Assembly: GCF_008710095.1 (NCBI RefSeq)
Contig: NZ_VYKJ01000001.1
Span: 620,001 to 684,000 of the forward strand
DNA length: 64,000 bases
Origin: Affinibrenneria salicis
Lineage (GTDB): Bacteria; Pseudomonadota; Gammaproteobacteria; Enterobacterales; Enterobacteriaceae
Direction of reading: 5' to 3'
Made by a program: the position numbers and the translations under genes. Within the stretch, counting starts at the first letter, position 1. Every line of letters begins with the position of its first letter. The notes beneath the pieces were generated by a model. That model saw nothing but the letters and a program-made list of their open reading frames with translations. It made no database searches and had not been told where the DNA came from. This document shows, one piece after another, positions 1 to 9,948 of the stretch.

Positions 1-1
1 C

Positions 2-283
2 TGGCCCACCACCTGGTTCGCGCCGCGCCTGACCGGCCAGGGCGCGTTTCGCGATGTCTGGTCGGTGATGGCCAACTGGGGCGCGAATCACGGCGTGCTG
101 ACCGTCGGCCACGTGGGGGCGGATTTAATCACCCTCGCCGCCATGCTGCGGATCCCGGTCTGTATGCACAACGTCGCGGATGAGGCGATTTATCGTCCGA
201 CGGCCTGGGCGGCCCACGGCATGGACAGCGAAGGGCAGGATTATCGCGCCTGCCGAAACTATGGCCCGCTGTACAAACGTTAA
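2..283 (+). CDS. fucI: L-fucose isomerase, C-terminal part (cut by window start)
   Basis: This is the last 93 residues of FucI, which interconverts L-fucose and L-fuculose in the cytoplasm. The frame is open from base 2 and carries the conserved C-terminal segment ([63 protein letters not shown]), which I recognise as nearly identical to E. coli FucI. The stop is at 281-283, and fucK begins 45 bp downstream on the same strand, followed by fucU, so this is the distal part of a fucose catabolic operon. The N-terminal portion, the promoter and any fucP, fucA or fucO lie outside the window. Confidence 0.95.
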   Translation, partial: WPTTWFAPRLTGQGAFRDVWSVMANWGANHGVLTVGHVGADLITLAAMLRIPVCMHNVADEAIYRPTAWAAHGMDSEGQDYRACRNYGPLYKR

Positions 284-328
284 ACGGCGCGGGTCGGCGC
301 GCTGTCGCGTCGTCCGCCAGGAGGCGAT

Positions 329-1780
329 ATGAGACAAGAGGCGGTGCTGGTGCTGGATTGCGGCGCCACGAACGTGCGGGCGATCGCGCTGGACAGGCAG
401 GGGCGGGTTATCGCCAACGCGGCGGTGGCCAACGCCAGCCGGCCCGCGGCCGAAAATCCCGCCTGGCATAACTGGTCGCTGGATGACATCCTGGCGCGTT
501 TGCAGACGTGCTGCCGGCATATCGCGCCGCAGACGGCGCGCCTGAATATTCGGGCGCTGACGGTAACGACCTTCGGCGTGGACGGCGCGCTGACGGACGA
601 AAACGGCGAACTGCTCTATCCGATTATCAGCTGGAAATGCCCGCGCACGCTGGAAATGATGGCGCAGGCGGCGCGCGATATCGCCCCGGACGCGCTACAG
701 ACGCTCTCCGGCATCGGGCAGTTCAGCTTTAATACTCTCTACAAACTGCTGTGGCTGAAGCAATACCATCCGGCGCTGCTTGAGAAGGCGCACGCCTGGC
801 TGTTTATCTCCTCGCTGATTAACCAGCGTCTGACCGGCGAATTCACCACCGACCGCACGATGGCGGGCACCAGCCAATTGCTGGATGTCCGGCGCGAGCG
901 TTTCAGCGAGGTGATTTTGCAACGCGCCGGTTTATCGCCGCGCCTGTTCCCGCGCATGGTGAGCGCGGGCGAGATGGTCGGCGTTTTGCAGCCCGCGCTG
1001 GCGGCGCATCTGGGGTTGTCGGCCGGCATTCCGGTGATTTCCGCCGGACACGACACCCAGTTCGCATTGTTCGGTTCCGGCGCCGGTCTGCTGCAGCCGG
1101 TGCTCTCTTCCGGCACCTGGGAGATTCTGATGGTGCGCACGCCGCAGGTCGATACCGCGCAGTTGCCGCGCTATGACGGCTCCACCTGCGAACTGGACAG
1201 CCAGCCCGGACTGTTTAATCCGGGCCTGCAGTGGCTGGCCTCCGGCGTGCTGGAATGGCTGCGCCGGTTGTTGTGGCGCGAGGCGTCGCCGCCGGCGGTG
1301 TACCAGAGCATGGACGATGAGGCCGCTGAGCTGCCGCCCGGCGCCGGGGGCGTGCGGATGGACTGCGGTCTGCTGGGGCCGGCGCGGCAGGCCGGCTGGC
1401 GCGGCGTCACGCTCGATACCACGCGCGGCCATCTCTATCGCGCGGCGCTGGAGAGCCTGAGCGGGCAACTGCGCCGCAACCTCGATATTTTGCAGTCGAT
1501 CGGCGCGTTTCAGGCGCGGGAACTGCTGCTGGTGGGCGGCGGCTCGCGCAATGCGCTGTGGAGCCAGATCAAGGCCGATATTCTCGGCCTGCCGGTGAAG
1601 GTGCTGGAGGACGCCGAAACCACGGTGCTGGGCGCCGCCATGTTCGCCTGGGCCGGCTGCGGCGCATACCCCTCGCCGGAACACGCGCGCGCGCAGGTCG
1701 ACTATCGCTATCGTTACTATTATCCCGGCGTTCAGCGCGCGGCCTATCAGGCGCTGGCGTCAGAGGCTGAAGGAGTATGA
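329..1780 (+). CDS. fucK: L-fuculokinase
   Basis: This 483-residue FGGY-family sugar kinase phosphorylates L-fuculose to L-fuculose-1-phosphate. The N-terminal ATPase-fold motif [15 protein letters not shown] lies at about residues 7-21. The C-terminal FGGY signature region ([22 protein letters not shown]) lies at about 400-420, and E. coli FucK is about 10 residues shorter. The start is supported by an AGGAGG-like site (CCAGGAGGCGAT) just upstream. It sits between fucI and fucU, with only one base separating its stop from the fucU ATG, so the three are co-transcribed and probably translationally coupled. Confidence 0.95.
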   Translation: MRQEAVLVLDCGATNVRAIALDRQGRVIANAAVANASRPAAENPAWHNWSLDDILARLQTCCRHIAPQTARLNIRALTVTTFGVDGALTDENGELLYPIISWKCPRTLEMMAQAARDIAPDALQTLSGIGQFSFNTLYKLLWLKQYHPALLEKAHAWLFISSLINQRLTGEFTTDRTMAGTSQLLDVRRERFSEVILQRAGLSPRLFPRMVSAGEMVGVLQPALAAHLGLSAGIPVISAGHDTQFALFGSGAGLLQPVLSSGTWEILMVRTPQVDTAQLPRYDGSTCELDSQPGLFNPGLQWLASGVLEWLRRLLWREASPPAVYQSMDDEAAELPPGAGGVRMDCGLLGPARQAGWRGVTLDTTRGHLYRAALESLSGQLRRNLDILQSIGAFQARELLLVGGGSRNALWSQIKADILGLPVKVLEDAETTVLGAAMFAWAGCGAYPSPEHARAQVDYRYRYYYPGVQRAAYQALASEAEGV

Positions 1781-1781
1781 C

Positions 1782-2207
1782 ATGCTGAAAAACATTTCCC
1801 CGCTGATCTCGCCGCAACTGTTGAAAACGCTGGCCGAAATGGGGCACGGCGATGAGATTATCTTCGCCGACGCCCATTTCCCGGCCCATAGCCTGGGTCC
1901 GCAGGTGATTCGGGCCGATGGCCTGGCGGTCAGCGATTTGCTGGCCGCGGTGATCCCGCTGTTTGAATTAGACAGCTATGCGCCGCCGCTGGTCATGATG
2001 GCGCCGGTCGCCGGCGATTCGCTGGACCCGGACGTGGAGCGGCGCTATCGCCAGGCGTTGTTTCAGGAGCGGGGCGGGCCGCCGATCGAACGCATCGACC
2101 GTTTTGCCTTTTATCAACGGGCGGCGCGCGCCTTTGCGATCGTACTGTGCGGGGAGCGCGCGAAATATGGCAACATTCTGTTGAAGAAAGGGGTGACGCC
2201 GTCGTAG
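1782..2207 (+). CDS. fucU: L-fucose mutarotase
   Basis: This 141-residue RbsD/FucU-family protein interconverts alpha- and beta-L-fucose, feeding the correct anomer to FucI. The [17 protein letters not shown] segment (residues 22-38, with the catalytic-site His and Asp) and the C-terminal [21 protein letters not shown] segment match E. coli FucU (140 aa). It is the last gene of the fuc operon in this window. A 12-bp inverted repeat follows at 2219-2259, and then a gene on the opposite strand. Confidence 0.96.
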   Translation: MLKNISPLISPQLLKTLAEMGHGDEIIFADAHFPAHSLGPQVIRADGLAVSDLLAAVIPLFELDSYAPPLVMMAPVAGDSLDPDVERRYRQALFQERGGPPIERIDRFAFYQRAARAFAIVLCGERAKYGNILLKKGVTPS

Positions 2208-2218
2208 CGACGTCAGCG

Positions 2219-2259
2219 CGCCCTCTGCCGCGGTGGCCGGGTATTATCGGCAGAGGGCG
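2219..2259. terminator. Hairpin between convergent fucU and the secreted-protein gene
   Basis: A perfect 12-bp inverted repeat (CGCCCTCTGCCG at 2219-2230 and its complement at 2248-2259) with a 17-base loop lies between two convergent genes. No T-run follows on either strand, so it is a termination or mRNA-end-stabilising hairpin by position only. Confidence 0.45.
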
Positions 2260-2321
2260 ACGGCGCACTTTATGGCGCCGGAAGGCGCGCAGGCGGAACC
2301 CCGCGTCGGGGGGCGTCGCAG

Positions 2322-3362
<1,041 letters not shown>

Positions 3363-3416
3363 GTCGCTGACCTTCCCGGCATGATCTGACGATGGCGCGG
3401 CGCGAGAGCCGCGCCG

Positions 3417-4916
3417 CTAATTGGCGATCAATTGCACCACCACCAGCCTGCCGCCTTCCTCCAGCGAAAGCACGAATTGCAGGCCGTCGGTGAGCTGCAG
3501 TTTATCGCCGATGGCGATCCGTTGTTTATCCGGCAGCACCAGCAAATCATGGATGCCTTCATTGACCAGCCACCACTGATCCTGATGCTGTTGGAAATAC
3601 CCCACGCGTTTTTTCTGTTCTTCGCTGGTTCTTTCGTTGGGCGCTATCAGGCGATTAACGTGCCATGCGTACAGCGACTGGCCGCTCCACACCATCAGCC
3701 GGTGATCGTCGGGACGATAGCTGCCGGCCTTGCGCGACGAGTAAAGGTTCAGCACCGGCAGTTTCCCTGCGTAAGGCGTGCCGCAGTAAGGGCAAACCGG
3801 ATGCGTTTTCCCGGAGAAAACGTACCATTGCTGTTCGCAGGCCGGATTTTGGCAGGGCTGAATCAGATCGATGGTTTTGATTAACGCGCTTTCCCACTCG
3901 TCCGCCGTCGGTCGCTGCGCCGGATCGTGCAGCCCGCTGATAAAGGCTTTTTCAAACAGCGGCGAGAGATAAGGGCCCATGATCGTATAAGGGATTTTCT
4001 CCGGGTCCGCCCACGGCAAGGCGGAGGGTTTTACCTGGCTGATTTTTACCGCGTTGCTGCGATCGGTCGGGTGCTCGATAAACAGCGCCTTTTCCCCCAT
4101 GGAAAGCGTTTCATCGCGCAGTTCGTCGTCCATGTCATGGATTTTGCCGCCGCGTAAGGGATGGCGGTAAAACAAATACATGTAGATCAATACGGCAAGC
4201 GCGTGGCGATCGGTGCTGATGCTGGGCAGAAAACGGTCTTTGTCCTCTTTGGGCAAATGGCTGGTTTTTACCACTTCCGGAGCGATAAAATCCGGCGTTC
4301 CGACCACATCGGGCGGGAATTTCCCCGGCACCACAAGGCCGTCGATATCGATCACGCAGGCGTGTCCCTGTTCCGGATCGATCAGCACGTTTTTATAGCT
4401 CAGGTCGCTATGGCAGAGCCCGGCGGCATGCATGCGACGCACCGCGCGCGTGAGCAACAGGCACACTTTCAGGTAATTCAGCGTATTGCCGCGCTCCCGC
4501 GGATCGAGGAACTTATTCTGGTTGTTGGCGCTGGCGAACCATTTGCCCTCTTTCTCCCGGCCTTTGATCGACAGAAAGTCGTTATTTTTAGAGCCGTATT
4601 TGAAAAAGAAGTGGCTTTGATAGGTGGGAACCACAATGCCCAGCTTGCCGTCGTGCTCGATCATGTCGGTGGGCCAGCAAAACAGCCCTTGCCAGTATTC
4701 TCCGCCGGCCTGCTCGAAAATATTTTGCCTGAAACGGCCGGTAATCATGTTAATCCGTTCTCTGGCCTGCGCGCTTTGCGGCTTTTTATAGAACGCGACG
4801 ACATAGGATTTATCCGGCGAAAAATAAACGTCTTTCATCGAACCTGAACCGATGATGTCATCAACATACTGGACCGTTTTGCCATCCACGGTCGTACAGG
4901 TAATAATCTTTGCCAT
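3417..4916 (-). CDS. TerY-P-type Ser/Thr protein kinase with zinc ribbon
   Basis: This 499-residue eukaryote-like protein kinase is predicted cytosolic. Kinase landmarks are a glycine-rich loop (GSGSMKDVYF, about 22-31), a probable ATP-binding Lys in VAFYKK, and the catalytic loop HSDLSYKNVLID (about 168-180, with the catalytic Asp and Asn present). DIDG replaces canonical DFG (about 188-191), and there is an APE-like FIAPEV. After the kinase domain comes a four-Cys zinc ribbon (about 353-385, CQNPAC then CPYC). The C-terminal segment of about 100 residues, with DLLVLPDKQRIAIGDKLQL, looks like a degenerate FHA-type beta-sandwich (inference). It follows the PP2C gene by 33 bp in the same leftward operon. 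A vWA, phosphatase and kinase grouping is the TerY-P triad described in comparative genomics of Ter stress systems. Substrates are unknown. Confidence 0.88.
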   Translation of the reverse strand: MAKIITCTTVDGKTVQYVDDIIGSGSMKDVYFSPDKSYVVAFYKKPQSAQARERINMITGRFRQNIFEQAGGEYWQGLFCWPTDMIEHDGKLGIVVPTYQSHFFFKYGSKNNDFLSIKGREKEGKWFASANNQNKFLDPRERGNTLNYLKVCLLLTRAVRRMHAAGLCHSDLSYKNVLIDPEQGHACVIDIDGLVVPGKFPPDVVGTPDFIAPEVVKTSHLPKEDKDRFLPSISTDRHALAVLIYMYLFYRHPLRGGKIHDMDDELRDETLSMGEKALFIEHPTDRSNAVKISQVKPSALPWADPEKIPYTIMGPYLSPLFEKAFISGLHDPAQRPTADEWESALIKTIDLIQPCQNPACEQQWYVFSGKTHPVCPYCGTPYAGKLPVLNLYSSRKAGSYRPDDHRLMVWSGQSLYAWHVNRLIAPNERTSEEQKKRVGYFQQHQDQWWLVNEGIHDLLVLPDKQRIAIGDKLQLTDGLQFVLSLEEGGRLVVVQLIAN

Positions 4917-4949
4917 GTAGCTTCACCCACTCTTAGCATAACAGAACGA

Positions 4950-6632
4950 TTACCAGCAGACGGCGATCGTCCGGTCATCGTGATTGCCGGCTGAAAAGAA
5001 ACTCAGCCATTCGGTCAGCCGCTCCGCCGCCTGCTCATCCTGCAGGGCGGGAGACAATTCGCTCACCAGCTCACGCCATTTTTCACCCGATTGCAGGCCA
5101 TTATCGGTTTCGAACCAGGGATCGGAAACGCCGTCCGTCATCAGGATCAGGTGGGACACGTCCCGCCATTTTCCGATGATAATGCGTTTGTTAAACGCGG
5201 GGTCATTCATTGCGTCGTTGTCGAGAAAACGCGTTTGCCCCGCATATTCGCCGCTGTCCGGCGCGCCCAGCAGACGCACTTTGCCGGCCGGGCCATAGGC
5301 GGCGATGGCCCCGTCGCCCATCCAGAATGAGGCCGCGAACCATTCCTCCCCCAGCCGCAGCGAGACCGTCGCCAGCAGCGTGGTGGAAAACGATTTGACC
5401 GGCTCCCCGACCTTGATGGCTTCATTATTAATGGTGTTGACCGCCAGACGGGCCGCATTGTGATAAAGACGGGAAAAGTAGAGACCGAGCGCCTGATGAG
5501 AATCGGCATCCCAGCGCTGAATCAGATCGAGCAATTTGTCATCGTTCTCCTCCGACATACGCTTGCTCAGGAACTCGCCCGCCGTCTGCACGGCGATGCG
5601 CGATCCCTGGCGCGAGTTTTTAGCGCTGCCCGCGCCGTCGGCCACGATCATGATGCTCCAGCCGTTTTGCGCATCGTGGGCGATGAAAAAGTCATCATCG
5701 CGGAATGCGCCCACGTGTTCGTGCGAGCGGCCCCTGCGGCTGGCGGCCGCCATGTTGACTTCGCCCGCGCTGATCATCCGCCGATCGATATTCGGCTTGA
5801 AATATTTATCGTCGGCGGGCGGCTCGATGACCTTCCACAGGCTGCGCGGGTCCGGATTGATAATCAGCAGCGTGCGGGCGGTTTGGGGCGTGCGTTCGCG
5901 GCTCGTCCAGCTGATCTCCAGTTCGTAGTCGCCGCTCTTCGTCGGCGTTCCCGTCAGCTGGCGGGTTTCCGCATCGAACGCCAGACCGATATCCTGCGGC
6001 ATGTCGACGCTCACAACGGCGGCGCCGTCATCCGGCGGGATATCCAGCGTAGCGCGATAGGGCGCGCCCACCCGCGCGTTGGCAAGGTTGATTTTGATCG
6101 GCGGCGGCGTTGTCGCCGGCGGGCGGGCGGCGCCGGTCTGGCGCGGCACCTGGCCCGGTTTTAACGGCGCGGCAGCCGGCTGCGATTCCGGACTTTCGGC
6201 GTCTGCCGGGCTGGCCGCCGGCGCCGCGTCTAAGGGCGTGCCGGCCTGCGGCTCTTGCGCGTCATCGCGTTCGGTCTGCTCGTTTGTTTCGGCGTCCGCC
6301 GCCGGCGCGTCGGTGTTCTCTTCACCGGCGCGGGGGCGCGAGTCGGCGGTTATCTGCGCAAGGGCGATGTCCGCCGGCGAAAGCGGCGCGGGTTGAGGCG
6401 CGGCCAGCGGCGGCAGCGGCGGGATAACCGCGCGCTGATATTCCGCGGCGGGCGGCGTGTCATTGGTCGCGGGCTGCGCCTTTTCGAGGACTTTGTGCGT
6501 CAAATCGTCAATAAGGCGCTGGATATCCTTATCCGCGCTGAGCGTGGCCAGCATGCTTTCCGTCAGCGTGATCTTCCGTTGCGCAAGGATGGGAATCAGC
6601 AGCGACCTGATAAACGGCGTATGTTGGGTCAT
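4950..6632 (-). CDS. PP2C-type Ser/Thr phosphatase with Ig-like domain (TerY-P triad)
   Basis: This 560-residue protein has three parts. A low-complexity Pro/Ala/Glu-rich N-terminal half comes first (about 60-180). A putative Ig-like (He_PIG type) domain follows (about 190-265, with the FDAETRQLTGTPTKSGDYELEI pattern). The last part is a PP2C domain (about 295-560). Metal-binding PP2C motifs are present: VADGAGSAKNSRQGS (about 327), MGDGAIAAYG (about 440), LMTDGVSDPWF (about 500) and NHDDRTI near the end. The start codon overlaps the stop of the upstream vWA gene by one base (TGATG at 6632), so translation is coupled. It is expected to dephosphorylate targets of the adjacent kinase. The fusion to an Ig-like domain with a long disordered linker is the odd feature. 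Confidence 0.88.
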   Translation of the reverse strand: MTQHTPFIRSLLIPILAQRKITLTESMLATLSADKDIQRLIDDLTHKVLEKAQPATNDTPPAAEYQRAVIPPLPPLAAPQPAPLSPADIALAQITADSRPRAGEENTDAPAADAETNEQTERDDAQEPQAGTPLDAAPAASPADAESPESQPAAAPLKPGQVPRQTGAARPPATTPPPIKINLANARVGAPYRATLDIPPDDGAAVVSVDMPQDIGLAFDAETRQLTGTPTKSGDYELEISWTSRERTPQTARTLLIINPDPRSLWKVIEPPADDKYFKPNIDRRMISAGEVNMAAASRRGRSHEHVGAFRDDDFFIAHDAQNGWSIMIVADGAGSAKNSRQGSRIAVQTAGEFLSKRMSEENDDKLLDLIQRWDADSHQALGLYFSRLYHNAARLAVNTINNEAIKVGEPVKSFSTTLLATVSLRLGEEWFAASFWMGDGAIAAYGPAGKVRLLGAPDSGEYAGQTRFLDNDAMNDPAFNKRIIIGKWRDVSHLILMTDGVSDPWFETDNGLQSGEKWRELVSELSPALQDEQAAERLTEWLSFFSAGNHDDRTIAVCW

Positions 6633-7672
6633 CAGCCTTTCCCCCGGTTGACATCAAAATCGGCGTTGTTGTCATTTTGGCTGAATGCGATCCCTTTTTC
6701 GCACCAGGGGCAGATTACTTCTTCCGGACCGTTGACGCACAGCAGTTTGCCGCAGGCGCAAACGGCGAACGCGGTGGCATTGCCGCAGTGGGGGCAGCCG
6801 GGCACGCCGTGCAGTTCCGCGGTATTCACCTGCAGCGTGGAAACGGCGTTATCGCTCCAGGCAAAATAGTCTTCATCGATGGGAAAACATCCCGTCAGGT
6901 TAAAGCCGTTGATATTCAGCTTAAAATCAAGAGACGAGACCGTGACATTGGGCCTTTCATATTTCATCAGATAAGGGCGACGCGATTTATTACAGCGCCC
7001 GACCAGGGTGACGCAGGATTCGTCGTAAGCGCGCGCCACCTCATCCTTTGCCAGCCGCACAATCCGATCGGTTTTACTTAACAGCGGGGGCGATTCGTCG
7101 CCGACGCTGCGGCTGTGCGCCACCACGGAGGCGGTGATCCATTTGATGAAACGGGTGAAGTCGCCTTCCTGCGCTTCGGTGAAGAGCAGAACGTTATCCG
7201 TGAGCTGACGTAAAATATTCAAATCGGCGGATAATCCGAGGCCTATTGCTATCATATTGACTTTATTCGAATATTTTTCCTGCCAGTTTTTGATGGCGGG
7301 CGTAATGTCGTCCGTGGGGTGACCGTCGGTTAGCAGATAGACCACCGGTTTCCAGTCGCCTTTGCGTTCGGCGCTGGTTTTTATCACCTGAGTGTCGATC
7401 TGGCGGGTTAATTCATGCAGCGCGGCGCCGAGGCTGGTTCCTCCGCCGATGGGCAGCCGGGGCGGGTAGAAGGACACGACTTCGACTAGCGGCACGATGG
7501 TTTTGGCTACGCCGGCGAAGGCGATAACGGAAATATAGGCGGTTTCCAGCGCGTGCGGGTCTTTTTTCAAGTCATTGACGATCATTTGCAGGCCGTCATT
7601 CATCTTCTGCAGATTGTCGCCAATCATCGATTCAGAGCAATCCAGGACAAAGAAAACAGGCAGTCTTCTCAT
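6632..7672 (-). CDS. terY: TerY3-like vWA protein with C-terminal zinc ribbon
   Basis: I place the start at 7672 (346 aa) because a GGGGG stretch lies 8 bases upstream and the paralogues also begin MRRLPV. The ATG at 7687 lacks an evident ribosome site. The vWA domain covers about residues 1-200 and has intact MIDAS residues: DCSES at 11-15, a Gly/Thr loop (GGGTSLG) and LLTDGHPTD. The C-terminal part (about 215-346) contains CPHC, CAC and CPWC pairs, the TerY-C-type zinc beta-ribbon. By position and architecture it matches the TerY3 member of R478-type ter clusters. It is the first gene of a second leftward transcript, just after a terminator, and its stop overlaps the PP2C start. Confidence 0.88.
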   Translation of the reverse strand: MRRLPVFFVLDCSESMIGDNLQKMNDGLQMIVNDLKKDPHALETAYISVIAFAGVAKTIVPLVEVVSFYPPRLPIGGGTSLGAALHELTRQIDTQVIKTSAERKGDWKPVVYLLTDGHPTDDITPAIKNWQEKYSNKVNMIAIGLGLSADLNILRQLTDNVLLFTEAQEGDFTRFIKWITASVVAHSRSVGDESPPLLSKTDRIVRLAKDEVARAYDESCVTLVGRCNKSRRPYLMKYERPNVTVSSLDFKLNINGFNLTGCFPIDEDYFAWSDNAVSTLQVNTAELHGVPGCPHCGNATAFAVCACGKLLCVNGPEEVICPWCEKGIAFSQNDNNADFDVNRGKG

Positions 7673-7746
7673 TAACGAAACCCCCATCAGGCATTGATTT
7701 TTATTTTTAATTCAGACTGAAACGACAGCTGTATCAATATGATCGC

Positions 7747-7786
7747 AAAATAAAACGGCAAAGCCCGGTTTCCCTGAGCTTTGCCG
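7747..7786 (-). terminator. Rho-independent terminator after the terY/terX/terY run
   Basis: On the minus strand a 9-bp stem (CGGCAAAGC at 7778-7786, complement at 7756-7764) with a 13-base loop is followed by TTTTATTTT (7747-7755). It lies 3' of the 7792-8439 gene and 75 bp before the TerY3 start. It therefore separates the vWA/TerX/vWA operon from the triad operon. Confidence 0.85.
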
Positions 7787-7791
7787 TCGGA

Positions 7792-8439
7792 TTACAGCAC
7801 CAGCTGAATTTCAGGCGGCGGCGGCGGGAGAGTGTCCTGGCCGGACGTCACCCCGGCGCTGGTGCTGCCGGTGGATACGCTGGCCGAAACCCACTTGAAG
7901 AAGCCGGCAAACGCCGTTGAATCCAGCGTCTCAAGCGCAACGACCTGCGGCGTCAGCTGCTTCAAATGCTCATGTTTCGCCTTCGGCCCCACGGCGCAGG
8001 CAATGATGGAGCCGAACGCGCGTTTTTTGACTGCCTGAATCGCTTCGCCGTAGGCGTACATATCCGACGGGGTGCCGTCGGTCATCAGGAATACCAACGG
8101 ACGCCAGTCGCCTTTCTGATCGCCATCGGCGCGTTTTACTTCGCGATCGACGCAGTCGATCAGGCATTCGAGCGCGGCGCCGGTAAAGGTCCCCCCGCTG
8201 CTGGGCACGGTAATATCGGTAAACTGAAAGTGCTCCAGCGCGGTCAGGGGAATGTATTCTCTCGCCTCATTATCAAAGGTAATAATCGAGAGATGCACGC
8301 TTTCCAGCGCATAAGGATCCTGGCGCAGGGCGCTTAGCATCGCCTGAATACCCACATTCACGGCATGAATGGACTCCCCGCGCATGGAACCGGAGGTATC
8401 GATCAATAAATAAACCGGTAGCCTTCTCATATCAGGCAT
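7792..8439 (-). CDS. terY: TerY-like vWA domain protein (second copy)
   Basis: This 215-residue single-domain vWA protein has MIDAS motifs DTSGS (about 14-18), SGGTFTG (about 80) and LMTDGTPSD (about 120). The C-terminus is a short linker ending LPPPPPEIQLVL, nearly the same as in the paralogue at 9092-9739. The start overlaps the terX stop by 8 bp. An alternative start 9 bp downstream (MRRLPV) is equally plausible. TerY proteins are thought to act as metal-dependent scaffolds in tellurite and stress-resistance clusters; the precise role is unknown. Confidence 0.9.
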   Translation of the reverse strand: MPDMRRLPVYLLIDTSGSMRGESIHAVNVGIQAMLSALRQDPYALESVHLSIITFDNEAREYIPLTALEHFQFTDITVPSSGGTFTGAALECLIDCVDREVKRADGDQKGDWRPLVFLMTDGTPSDMYAYGEAIQAVKKRAFGSIIACAVGPKAKHEHLKQLTPQVVALETLDSTAFAGFFKWVSASVSTGSTSAGVTSGQDTLPPPPPEIQLVL

Positions 8440-9073
8440 GATCCTTCAGGTGGGTGATGAACGTATCCGACGGAGAGGGTTCCCCGATAGCATTCAGTTT
8501 CCAGCCGCCGTTTTCTCTGACCAGTTCGGCAAAGAGCAGCGAACGCTGATTGGCGTAAGCCGCGCCGCCGGAAAGATCAAAACGCGCCATTTCGACGTTT
8601 TTGGCGTCCGTCGCGCGGATATAGGCGTTTTTCACTTTGCCGAAATGCTGCCCCAGCTGCTCGCCATTATAGATTTGCACAATAAACACGATCTTGGCGT
8701 ACTTATCATCCAGCGTATTCAGGTTAACGATGATCTGCTCGTCATCGCCGTCGCCTTCGCCCGTACGGTTATCGCCGGTTAACCAGATTTGCCCCGATTT
8801 GTGCTTCAGGTTATTGAAAAAAATGACGTCGCTGTTGACCAGCGTGGGCTTACCGTTCTGAATATCGCCGAAATCGGTAACCTTGCCGGCCGCGTTACAG
8901 AGAAAAGCGATGACGTCTAAATCGTACTCTTCGCTTTTCGCGCTGAGCAGCCCGCGCAGAAAGCCTTTCTTCTCTTCATTGATATCCCAGCCCAGACCAA
9001 TCGTGACCGAGGACAGATCATGTTCGTTTTTTTTGAGGCTGACGCCTTGCCCTTTGCTTAGACTTACCGACAT
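8432..9073 (-). CDS. terX: TerX / TerD-family calcium-binding stress protein
   Basis: This 213-residue TerD-family protein begins MSVSLSKGQGVSLKK. It carries the family's calcium-binding signature GDNRTGEGDGDDE (about residues 113-125), HFGKVKNAYIRA, and the C-terminal LLFAELVRENGGWKLNAIG motif. Its length and insertions fit TerX better than the 190-residue TerD or TerE. It lies between two TerY-type genes (18 bp from the upstream one, 8 bp overlap with the downstream one), as in the terY1-terX-terY2 part of plasmid-type ter clusters. No TerZ, TerA, TerB or TerC membrane components occur within the window. Confidence 0.9.
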   Translation of the reverse strand: MSVSLSKGQGVSLKKNEHDLSSVTIGLGWDINEEKKGFLRGLLSAKSEEYDLDVIAFLCNAAGKVTDFGDIQNGKPTLVNSDVIFFNNLKHKSGQIWLTGDNRTGEGDGDDEQIIVNLNTLDDKYAKIVFIVQIYNGEQLGQHFGKVKNAYIRATDAKNVEMARFDLSGGAAYANQRSLLFAELVRENGGWKLNAIGEPSPSDTFITHLKDHA

Positions 9074-9091
9074 AACGGCTCCTTCATCCTG

Positions 9092-9739
9092 TTAGAGTAC
9101 AACATTAACTTCTGGCGGCGGGGGCGGTAAATCATCGAGGCCGATTACCTCTTTTTTACCCGCTTCGACTTTTTGGCTGCCAACGGAAATACTCGCTGAA
9201 ACCCATTTAAAAAATGCTTTGATCGTGCTGGAGTCAGCGGTATCCAGCTGCAGTACAATCTCCGTGATTTCCTTCAGTACTTTCGTTTCCGCCGCCTGAC
9301 CGGCCGCACAGGCGACGACGACCCCGGTGCGGGTATTTTTAAAGGCGCTGACGCCATCGCGCCAGTCGTCGGTTGGGGAACCGTCGGTCATGATGAAGAT
9401 GAGTGGACGCCAGTCGCCTTTCGTTTCCGCCGTGGTTTTATGCACTTCGCGTTCAATGCAGGCGGACAGCAGAGTCAGCGCTTCGCCGAAGGCCGTCGTA
9501 CCGCTGGCGGTCAGTTCTGGCGCCTTGAAGTTGATAAGATCGGTGAGAGCAACAGCCTGGCGAGCGGTGGAGTCAAACGTGATGACGGAAACATACGCGG
9601 TTTCCAGCGCGTAGGGATCTTGCCGAAGTGTGGACAGCAGCGTTTGCACGCCGTTTTTAACGGCTTCGATCGGCTCTCCCGTCATCGAACCCGAGGTATC
9701 AAGCAGTAGGTAAACCGGTAGTCTGCGCATAAGCGTCAC
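9092..9739 (-). CDS. terY: TerY-like vWA domain protein (first copy)
   Basis: This 215-residue vWA protein is the first gene of the leftward ter-like operon. MIDAS elements are DTSGS (about 14-18), the SGTTAFG threonine loop (about 80) and IMTDGSPTD. Cys occurs only sparsely and there is no zinc ribbon. The C-terminal tail LPPPPPEVNVVL is shared with the paralogue at 7792-8439. A 209-bp intergenic region upstream, divergent to the SMI1/KNR4 gene, should hold the promoter, but I cannot pick out a convincing one. Confidence 0.9.
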   Translation of the reverse strand: MTLMRRLPVYLLLDTSGSMTGEPIEAVKNGVQTLLSTLRQDPYALETAYVSVITFDSTARQAVALTDLINFKAPELTASGTTAFGEALTLLSACIEREVHKTTAETKGDWRPLIFIMTDGSPTDDWRDGVSAFKNTRTGVVVACAAGQAAETKVLKEITEIVLQLDTADSSTIKAFFKWVSASISVGSQKVEAGKKEVIGLDDLPPPPPEVNVVL

Positions 9740-9948
9740 CTCACTAATGGATAGTGATAACCTGATGTTTCGACATCATAATTGATTCAGGTGTGAACAC
9801 AACAGAATCGTGCCCCGGCAGCGCGCCGTTCGCTCAAGGGACTAACGGCCGCGCGGCCGGTATCTTTACCCAATCATTTTTTGTTGTTTTCTCCGCCGTA
9901 TCGTTTAGTCGATAATGTGCCTAAACATAACGCCGGAAACCCTAAGCC

